Shown: positions 27,617 to 34,639 of the stretch, piece after piece
Layout: every line of letters starts with the position of its first letter
Position numbering within the stretch: the first letter of the stretch is position 1
Assembly: GCA_001513545.1 (NCBI GenBank)
Contig: LFTQ01000049.1
Span: forward strand, 16,208 to 50,846
Direction of reading: 5' to 3'
From: Clostridia bacterium DTU068
Lineage (GTDB): Bacteria; Bacillota; DSM-12270; Thermacetogeniales; Thermacetogeniaceae
DNA: 34,639 bases
Position numbers and translations under genes: made by a program
Notes under the pieces: generated by a model
What the model was told of the DNA's origin: nothing
The model's database searches: none
What the model saw: the letters and a program-made list of their open reading frames with translations, nothing else

Positions 27617-28585
27617 TTACCCCATTCCCTTCACGGACCACAACCCGAGAATAGCAAAACAAAAACCTATCAGCCAAAATAAATGAACAACCTTTACCTC
27701 CGGCCAACCGCACAGCTCAAAATGGTGGTGTAATGGGCTCATTTTAAAGACCCTTTTCCCAGTCAACTGAAAGGATACCACCTGGATTATCACCGATAGT
27801 ACCTCAAATACAAAAACCGCACCTAAGATTAGCAGAACCAGTTCTGTTCCGGTGAGCACCGCAAGAGCCGCTAAGGCTCCTCCCAGAGCCAGAGAACCGG
27901 TATCACCCATAAATATTTTGGCTGGATGATAATTATGCCTTAAAAAACCAAGACAACCCCCGGTAAGGGCACCGGCAAAAACCGCTGCTGCGGTGTTCCC
28001 CATCATCCAGGAAATCAATACATAAACACCACCTGCTATGGCCATTAACCCGCAAGCCAGCCCGTCCAATCCATCGGTCAGATTTACCGCGTTTGCGGCA
28101 GAAATGAATACTACCACTACAAATAGATAATAAAATAAACCAATAACAAATTCATTTCCTGTAAAAGGTATAATGATTGTTGTATCTCTGCCCAACAACA
28201 CTGCACCCCATGCCAGCAGTATTCCTAACAGAAGCTGCCCCAGGATCTTATGTCTGGCCTTAAGCCCCAGGGGTCTTCTGAGCACAACTTTAAGGTAATC
28301 ATCCAAAAAACCTAAAAGCCCAGCACCTAGAGTAATACCGGTCAGTAGCAGAGTTTTCCAAATATCATCTGTGAACAGGAACGCGGCTATTGTTGCACCC
28401 AATAGGATCATAACCCCACCCATAGTAGCAGTACCCCGTTTTTTTAAATGGGTCCTGGGCCCGTCATCCCTGACCTCCTGCCCAAACTTCATTCTGTATA
28501 GTGTGGGAATCAGTACAGGTCCCAAAATCAGTACAACAACCAAACTAACCACAAAAGCCATTATGATTGCAGTGATATCATTCAC
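27617..28585 (-). CDS. mraY: Phospho-N-acetylmuramoyl-pentapeptide transferase
   Basis: KKRGTATMGGVMIL, NAVNLTDGLDGLACG, KIFMGDTGSLALGGA, SPLHHHFELCGWPE. Confidence 0.99.
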   Translation of the reverse strand: MNDITAIIMAFVVSLVVVLILGPVLIPTLYRMKFGQEVRDDGPRTHLKKRGTATMGGVMILLGATIAAFLFTDDIWKTLLLTGITLGAGLLGFLDDYLKVVLRRPLGLKARHKILGQLLLGILLAWGAVLLGRDTTIIIPFTGNEFVIGLFYYLFVVVVFISAANAVNLTDGLDGLACGLMAIAGGVYVLISWMMGNTAAAVFAGALTGGCLGFLRHNYHPAKIFMGDTGSLALGGALAALAVLTGTELVLLILGAVFVFEVLSVIIQVVSFQLTGKRVFKMSPLHHHFELCGWPEVKVVHLFWLIGFCFAILGLWSVKGMG

Positions 28586-29972
28586 CTGTGAACACCCCTT
28601 TAGTAAGAGATGCTGTAATCTCTTCCATCCGCATTCCCCGTGAACCCTTGATCAGAACCAGATCACCCTTTTGCAAATGGGACTTAAGAAAGGCCACTGC
28701 TTCTGCTTTTTCCTGAAAAGTATGGATGCGCTCCCCGGCTAAACCAGCCGATTCAGCACCAACCGCAATTTCCCGGGCTAGTTCTCCCACAGTGCAAAGG
28801 CAATCAATTGACAGAACAGCTGCCTTCATCCCCACCTCCCGGTGGCCGGATATTGTTTCTTCACCCAACTCATACATATCTCCTAAAACAGCGATTTTTC
28901 TGTTTCCATCAACTGCTGCCAGCAGTTCCAAGGCAGCTATTGTTGATGCAGGGCTGGCATTGTAGGAATCATCGATGATCCTTGTATCCCCGATCCCTGG
29001 TTTCACCTCCAGCCGCATTCCTGACAAAGAAGCAGAAGCTAAACCTACGGCTATCTCTTCAGAATTTAAACTAAACCAGTACCCTACAGCTGCAGCAGCC
29101 AGGGCATTGGGCACATTGTGCGCCCCTGGCAGGGGGAGAAAACAGTCTGCCTCTCCGGAGGGAGTGTGCAGTTTAAAATCCACCCCTTCCAGTCCACGCA
29201 GTCTAATATCAGCAGCCCTGATCTGGCACCTACTATCTGTTCCATAATAAATTACCTCTCCCCTGACCCTGCTGGCCAGTTTGAGTTGCCAGGGGTCATC
29301 AGCATTGAGCACAGCACAGCCTTCAAGGGACAGAGAGGAAATCAATTCCCCTTTGGCCTCTGCAATAGCCTCCTGGGACCCCAAAAGCTCCAAATGGGTT
29401 TTTCCTATATTGGTAATCACCCCTACCTGGGGATGGCTGATCTCACATAATTCAGCGATTTGGCCGGGCCCGCGCATGGCCATCTCCAAAACCGCAGCCT
29501 GGTGTCTGTCATCTAAGTTCAATAAGGTCAGAGGCAGCCCAATCTCATTGTTGTAGTTCCCTTCAGTTTTGATAACCATCATCTGCCTGCCCAGAACACC
29601 GGCGATTAAATCCTTGGTAGTGGTTTTACCTGTGCTGCCTGTTACAGCCACCACAGGTATATCAAAAAGAGATCTATAGCCCTGCGCCAGAGCCTGAAGA
29701 GCCTGCAAAGGATTAGAAACCCTGATCAGCGGTTTATCCTGTTTACAACAAACGGGGCGAGATATCACTGCAGCCGCAGCACCCCTATGAAAAGCATCCT
29801 CTATATAGTCATGACCATCCACATGTTCCCCTGAAAAAGCGAAAAAAAGATCCCCAGGCTTGACTTTCCTGCTGTCAATACTCACACCTGTTATCTTTAG
29901 CCGGGAATTTCCCTTTTCCAGAACAGCATCATGGATCGTCTCCATTAACCAGTCTAACCCCATTGATTTCAT
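28578..29972 (-). CDS. murF: UDP-MurNAc-tripeptide--D-Ala-D-Ala ligase
   Basis: VAVTGSTGKTTTKDLIAGVL, EGNYNNEIGLPLTLL, IDDSYNASPASTIAAL. Confidence 0.98.
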   Translation of the reverse strand: MKSMGLDWLMETIHDAVLEKGNSRLKITGVSIDSRKVKPGDLFFAFSGEHVDGHDYIEDAFHRGAAAAVISRPVCCKQDKPLIRVSNPLQALQALAQGYRSLFDIPVVAVTGSTGKTTTKDLIAGVLGRQMMVIKTEGNYNNEIGLPLTLLNLDDRHQAAVLEMAMRGPGQIAELCEISHPQVGVITNIGKTHLELLGSQEAIAEAKGELISSLSLEGCAVLNADDPWQLKLASRVRGEVIYYGTDSRCQIRAADIRLRGLEGVDFKLHTPSGEADCFLPLPGAHNVPNALAAAAVGYWFSLNSEEIAVGLASASLSGMRLEVKPGIGDTRIIDDSYNASPASTIAALELLAAVDGNRKIAVLGDMYELGEETISGHREVGMKAAVLSIDCLCTVGELAREIAVGAESAGLAGERIHTFQEKAEAVAFLKSHLQKGDLVLIKGSRGMRMEEITASLTKGVFTGE

Positions 29973-29975
29973 TTT

Positions 29976-31457
29976 CTAACTGATGATCTCCTTCACTAAA
30001 ATCTCTCTGGCAACCTGGTGATCATCGAAGGGGAGCACCTGATCACCGATAATCTGATATGTTTCATGACCCTTCCCAGCGATCACCACAAAATCCCCTT
30101 CCCGAGCCCAGTGAAGAGCATGTCTGATGGCTTCATAACGATCAGTGATCACCGTATAGGCGGCGCCTTTGCTTTCTTTGATCCCCTCCACGATCTGCCC
30201 CACTATCTTTTCAGGGTCCTCTGAACGGGGATTATCAGAGGTGATCACAGTATAATCGCTGATCTCTCCCGACAACCTTCCCATCAAAGGGCGCTTCCCC
30301 TGATCTCGGTCACCTCCGCAGCCAAATACTGTTATTAACCTTCCCCGTTTAATGCTGCTGGCTGTTTTCAGAACGTTTTCCAGCCCATCAGGGGTATGGG
30401 CATAATCTACAACAACAGTAAAATTTTGTCCTTCATCAACCAATTCAAACCTCCCGGGAACACCCTTCACTTCCTTTAATGCACTGCTTAATAGAACCAG
30501 CGGAACACCCTCTTTAAGTCCCACACATAAAGCTGCCAGACAATTGTAAACATTAAATTCTCCCGGAAGGGAAAGGGAAATAGGAATTCTCCCTTTGCTG
30601 CAAACCGCAGTAAAAGATGTGCCTCTTGAAGTCAGCTGCACATCTATGGCTTTCACATCAGCCTCTTCCCGCACACCATATGTGATCACCGGAACTTCAG
30701 TGTTTTTTACGATTTCTTTCCCTACAGGATCATCAATATTAACAACAGCATAACAGGGACGATTTTTTGTCCTCCCTTTACCCAGACCTTGAAAAAGCAG
30801 CATCTTCGCTGCTTTATATTCATCTAAATCTTTATGAAAATCAAGATGATCCTGTGTCAAATTTGTGAAAACCCCTACATCAAATTCACAACCCACCACC
30901 CGGTGCAGATATAGTGCATGGGAGGAAACCTCCATAGAAACAGCAGCAATATCAGCTGCCACCATCCTGTTCAATAAAGCCTGAAGATCCAGGGATTCAG
31001 GTGTGGTGCGCACCCCTGTCAGTTTTTGGTCACCTATTTTATTCCAGATGGTACCGATGATACCTGTTGATTTCCCCCCAGCTCTCAGCACAGCTTCAAT
31101 CAGATGAGTAACAGTTGTTTTCCCATTGGTACCGGTCACACCAATTAGAGTCAATAACCTGCTGGGATGGCCAAAAAAATTTGCTGACAATTGGGCAAGG
31201 GCCAGTCGGGAATCCTCAACCCGCACCAAAGAAATCCCTTGCGGCACTTCAACATCCCGTTCAACCACCAATCCAACAGCTCCTCTGGATAATGCATCAT
31301 CTATATAAAGATGCCCATCTGTGCGGTAACCCTTGACACAAACAAAGATATAGCCTTTTTTTATCTGTCGGGAATCGTAGTGCACACCCTCAACAATTTG
31401 TTCAAGCCCTCTGCCCTCCAGTATCTTAATTCCCTGGAGCAGATCTTTCAATAGCAC
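29976..31457 (-). CDS. murE: UDP-MurNAc-tripeptide synthetase (meso-diaminopimelate-type motif DNPR)
   Basis: GVTGTNGKTTVTHLIEAVL, TRGTSFTAV, ITSDNPRSEDPEKIV, AGKGHETYQ. Confidence 0.98.
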   Translation of the reverse strand: MLLKDLLQGIKILEGRGLEQIVEGVHYDSRQIKKGYIFVCVKGYRTDGHLYIDDALSRGAVGLVVERDVEVPQGISLVRVEDSRLALAQLSANFFGHPSRLLTLIGVTGTNGKTTVTHLIEAVLRAGGKSTGIIGTIWNKIGDQKLTGVRTTPESLDLQALLNRMVAADIAAVSMEVSSHALYLHRVVGCEFDVGVFTNLTQDHLDFHKDLDEYKAAKMLLFQGLGKGRTKNRPCYAVVNIDDPVGKEIVKNTEVPVITYGVREEADVKAIDVQLTSRGTSFTAVCSKGRIPISLSLPGEFNVYNCLAALCVGLKEGVPLVLLSSALKEVKGVPGRFELVDEGQNFTVVVDYAHTPDGLENVLKTASSIKRGRLITVFGCGGDRDQGKRPLMGRLSGEISDYTVITSDNPRSEDPEKIVGQIVEGIKESKGAAYTVITDRYEAIRHALHWAREGDFVVIAGKGHETYQIIGDQVLPFDDHQVAREILVKEIIS

Positions 31458-31510
31458 AAAACCACCTCTATGGTTATTTTTACATTATACCCCATCTTAC
31501 CCCACCTCAA

Positions 31511-33649
31511 TCAAGGAGCAACCTCTACAGCAGAGGGGGGCTTAAATTTGACTCTGACCTGCTCACCGGCAGGGACTTTTGTCCCAGGAGCTGGTGACTG
31601 CTCTACAGCAATTCCCGTTGGATAGGGATCCCCTTCAGGAACCAGCACCAGGCCCATCATACCCAACAGTTCAGCTGCATCCCGCATACTCTTCCCCTTA
31701 ATATTGGGCACAATCCGTTCCCCATCCTGTACTTCCTCCATTTTCTGCAGCTGCAGCAGCACTTTGCTGCCTATCTTTACCCTGATACCATCAACAGGAA
31801 CCTGACCGTAAACAATATCTCCGGATCCTGAACGCTCAACCTGCAGCCCGGCATCTTTTAGTATCTTTTCCGCTTCATCCACCGGAAGGTTGATCACCAT
31901 TGGAACTGTGGTCATCTCCTCATCAGCAGATTTATTATCCTCTTCACTATAGCGCACCGGAACTCCAAGATAGCGAAGACTGTCCCCCACCACTTCTCTG
32001 AAAGCAGGAGCTGCCACTGTGCCTCCATAATAGGGATAACCTTTAGGTGAATCAACCACAACTAAACATACCAAACGGGGGTCATCCACAGGTGCAAATC
32101 CCAAAAAAGATGCGATATAATCGCTGGAAGAATAACCTCCACCTGGTGCAGGTTTTTGAGCGGTACCTGTTTTTCCCCCCACAGAATAGCCTTCTATGTA
32201 AGCATTGCGGCCTGAACCGTGTGATACAACATTCTCCAACAGTTCCCTTTCGATCTTAGATGTTTCTTCAGAAATAATCTGCCTTATTACCTGAGACTGA
32301 TAGGTTTTTACTACATCTCCATCTTTATTGCGCAGTTCTTTAACTATATGGGGCTTCATCAGCTTACCCCCATTGACTACAGCGGAAAGAGCTGTAACCA
32401 TCTGTAAAGGGGTAACACTATTAGTCTGTCCCATGGATATAGTTGCCAGATCAACGGGTTTTACCTGATCCTCAGGAACAATGATACCAGTGGCTTCTCC
32501 AGGGAGATCAAAACCCAAAGTGCTGCCAAAACCAAAACCCCTTATATATTTGTAAAACCTCTCTGTGCCGAGCCGCATCCCTAAGGTAATAAACCCAGGG
32601 TTACAGGAGTTCTGCACAATCTCAGATAGACTCTGATTGCCATGTCCGCCATCAACCCAGCAGCGAATTCTCTCCCCATTGACTTCAATAAAACCAGGGT
32701 CATGAAACCTGTCCTGCTGATTGGTCAAACCCTCTTCCAAGGCTGCAGCCAGAGTCACAATTTTGAAAGTCGATCCAGGTTCATAACTATCACTCACTGC
32801 ACCATTACGGCGCACATCAGCTGCATACTTATGAAATTCATTGGGATTAAAATCCGGCTTGTTGGCCATGGCGAGAATCTCCCCGGTCTTCGGGTCCATC
32901 ACTATAATTGTAGCACTTTTCGGAGAGTGTTTTTGCATGATCTTATCTAATTCCCGCTCTGCAATATGCTGGATCGTTTGATCTATAGTAAGAACTACAC
33001 TAAGACCCTGTTCCGGTTCAATATATTTTTTTGTTGATTCGGGAATTTCATGTCCTGCCGCGTCATATTCAACCAACAGGTACCCATTGATACCTGCCAA
33101 TTCCTCCTCATAAGCGACTTCAATACCTTCCAGGCCCTGGTTATAATCACCGGCAAACCCCAAAACATGAGAGGCTAAATTTCCCTTGGGATAAAAACGC
33201 TGGGGTTTAGGGATGGTCCCAATCCCCGGTAAATTCTTTTCTCGCAGTTTTTTTACCTCTTCCTCTGTCAGCTTAAATTTCAGCCAAACCGAGTGCTGTT
33301 CCTGAGTGATCAGTTTATAAACCTTCTCTTGATCCATGTCAAGAATCTCAGCCAGTTCTTGAGCAACATCCTCTACATCTTCTGACTTTTTTACCTCTGC
33401 AGGAACAGCATAGCAGGCATCTGCATTGATACTGACCGCAAGTTCATTACCATTACGGTCATAGATATCCCCTCTTTTCGGTTCTACAACTATTTCGCGG
33501 ATTCTGTTTTCCAGAGCTTTTTGTTGGTACCAGGTACCTTTAACGATCTGGAGATAACCGAGACGCAGCACCAGCAAGAAAAAAATAAAAAAAAGGGCAA
33601 AAAAAATGAATGTTATTCTTTTTCGCACCTCAACACTATATGTACTCAT
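31511..33649 (-). CDS. spoVD: Class B PBP (SpoVD/FtsI type) with two C-terminal PASTA domains
   Basis: Transpeptidase motifs EPGSTFKIVT (SxxK) and GGKTGTAQKP (KTG); two PASTA repeats (VPMVINLPVDEAEKILKDAGL..., VPNIKGKSMRDAAELLGMMGL...). Confidence 0.93.
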   Translation of the reverse strand: MSTYSVEVRKRITFIFFALFFIFFLLVLRLGYLQIVKGTWYQQKALENRIREIVVEPKRGDIYDRNGNELAVSINADACYAVPAEVKKSEDVEDVAQELAEILDMDQEKVYKLITQEQHSVWLKFKLTEEEVKKLREKNLPGIGTIPKPQRFYPKGNLASHVLGFAGDYNQGLEGIEVAYEEELAGINGYLLVEYDAAGHEIPESTKKYIEPEQGLSVVLTIDQTIQHIAERELDKIMQKHSPKSATIIVMDPKTGEILAMANKPDFNPNEFHKYAADVRRNGAVSDSYEPGSTFKIVTLAAALEEGLTNQQDRFHDPGFIEVNGERIRCWVDGGHGNQSLSEIVQNSCNPGFITLGMRLGTERFYKYIRGFGFGSTLGFDLPGEATGIIVPEDQVKPVDLATISMGQTNSVTPLQMVTALSAVVNGGKLMKPHIVKELRNKDGDVVKTYQSQVIRQIISEETSKIERELLENVVSHGSGRNAYIEGYSVGGKTGTAQKPAPGGGYSSSDYIASFLGFAPVDDPRLVCLVVVDSPKGYPYYGGTVAAPAFREVVGDSLRYLGVPVRYSEEDNKSADEEMTTVPMVINLPVDEAEKILKDAGLQVERSGSGDIVYGQVPVDGIRVKIGSKVLLQLQKMEEVQDGERIVPNIKGKSMRDAAELLGMMGLVLVPEGDPYPTGIAVEQSPAPGTKVPAGEQVRVKFKPPSAVEVAP

Positions 33650-33661
33650 AATAACACCCCA

Positions 33662-34165
33662 TTACCGGGGCGAAGCTTCTGCCCGGTTGATCCATTTTAG
33701 GAAAGCCAATGTCCAGCTATTACTATCTTCACCCTGGTCCCCTTTTTTCTGTTCTTGAGCGCCACCGGTTTCATCCTCAGCGGGAAGAGCAGCAAACAAG
33801 ATACTGTCAGGCTTATGCATGCCCAGCTTGTTAACCGCAACTTCCTCAACCCGATCAGGGCATTGAAGCTCCGCAGCCTTTAATTCCAATTGTTTGTAAT
33901 CTCTCTGCAACATAGCTACCTTCTCTTTTTGGGCTTCAACCTGGTAACCCAGAGCTGTCACCTGGTGATTCATATTGATATAGTAAAGCCCCAATCCAAA
34001 GCCGCATAAAATCAGTGCAATCACCTGAAAATAGAGAAGAGTTTTTTTACGCGGTTTATTTCTCGGTTTATTTCTTGATCTATTTCTTATTTTATTTTTA
34101 TTCCCGACACGGGCTCTGGCTGTGCCCGGTGAGTAACTGTTTTCCGCTAATACCAATTTATTCAC
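33662..34165 (-). CDS. ftsL: FtsL-like septum formation initiator
   Basis: Basic N-terminus, single TM (VIALILCGFGLGLYYI), coiled coil (YQVEAQKEKVAMLQRDYKQLELKAAEL), position between rsmH and spoVD. Confidence 0.8.
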   Translation of the reverse strand: MNKLVLAENSYSPGTARARVGNKNKIRNRSRNKPRNKPRKKTLLYFQVIALILCGFGLGLYYINMNHQVTALGYQVEAQKEKVAMLQRDYKQLELKAAELQCPDRVEEVAVNKLGMHKPDSILFAALPAEDETGGAQEQKKGDQGEDSNSWTLAFLKWINRAEASPR

Positions 34166-34180
34166 CTCTGTTTTTTTATA

Positions 34181-34639
34181 TTACCCTGCTATGACCGTCT
34201 TTTCAGCTGCCCGTATTTTTGCGCTGCGTGATCTAGGGTTAACAAGCACCTCTTGCTCCGAGGGCACCAAGGGTTTTTTGGTGAGTATTTGCAATATCTT
34301 CTGAGATGAAGCCGCATATTCCCTGAATATCCGCTTCACAATCCGGTCTTCTAGTGAATGAAAGGAGATCACCACAATTCTTCCCCCTGGTTTCAAAAAA
34401 GAAATGCCCGCCCTGAGACCTTCTTCAATCCCTGACAATTCATCGTTAACAGCAATCCGTAATGCCATAAAGGTACGTCGGGCGGGATGGGGACCCTTGC
34501 GCCGGGCAGCAGCAGGAATAGCTGCCTTAATAATCTGGGTGAGCTGACCAGTTGTATTAATTGGAGCTTTCTTTCTCTGCTCAACTATAAAAGATGCGAT
34601 ACGGCGTGCCCATCTTTCCTCACCGAAACGATAAATGAT
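34181..34639 (-). CDS. rsmH: 16S rRNA (cytosine1402-N4)-methyltransferase, N-terminus cut by window edge
   Basis: Frame is open to the edge: [42 protein letters not shown]...[24 protein letters not shown]...[19 protein letters not shown]. Confidence 0.97.
   Translation of the reverse strand: MIYRFGEERWARRIASFIVEQRKKAPINTTGQLTQIIKAAIPAAARRKGPHPARRTFMALRIAVNDELSGIEEGLRAGISFLKPGGRIVVISFHSLEDRIVKRIFREYAASSQKILQILTKKPLVPSEQEVLVNPRSRSAKIRAAEKTVIAG

Noticed and set aside
34393-34584. 63-aa minus-strand ORF at the window end
   Set aside because: Out of frame with rsmH; the true rsmH frame is open through this segment to the window edge.
1-34639. CRISPR arrays, toxin-antitoxin pairs, prophage, transposases or a novel defence island
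   Set aside because: No repeat-spacer pattern, transposase, integrase or defence-type gene cluster seen; nearly all space is occupied by recognisable division, cell wall, sporulation and RNR genes.

Overview
The window is almost entirely a co-directional (minus-strand) housekeeping region of a spore-forming, probably anaerobic Firmicute (Clostridia-like by inference). Read in transcription order from the high-coordinate end, it contains: (i) the dcw peptidoglycan/division cluster, rsmH(partial)-ftsL-spoVD/ftsI-murE-murF-mraY-murD-ftsW/spoVE-murG-murC-murB-murA-ftsQ-ftsA-ftsZ, ending in an intrinsic terminator; (ii) a sporulation block, spoIIGA-sigE-sigG-spoIIR-ylmC, with a spoIIG-like promoter, a terminator between sigE and sigG, a near-consensus SigF-type promoter before sigG, and a terminator after ylmC; (iii) nrdR-nrdD-DNA methyltransferase-nrdG preceded by two tandem NrdR boxes; (iv) pgeF, an HMA-domain protein, a HlyD-like adaptor, yggS, sepF, proC, yggT, a DUF167 gene and an unlisted 47-aa basic ORF, ending in a terminator; (v) a T-box-controlled ileS with a near-perfect SigA-type promoter. 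I see no CRISPR array, rRNA, tRNA, transposon or obvious defence island. The most unusual item is a beta-class DNA methyltransferase with a C-terminal extension, placed between nrdD and nrdG in an apparently NrdR-controlled operon and with no restriction partner. Other items worth checking are the predicted sigG-spoIIR co-transcription from a SigF promoter, the apparent lack of a canonical start codon for proC, the 47-aa ORF, and the orphan HlyD/HMA pair next to sepF. I could run no database searches; family names come from motif and sequence recognition.
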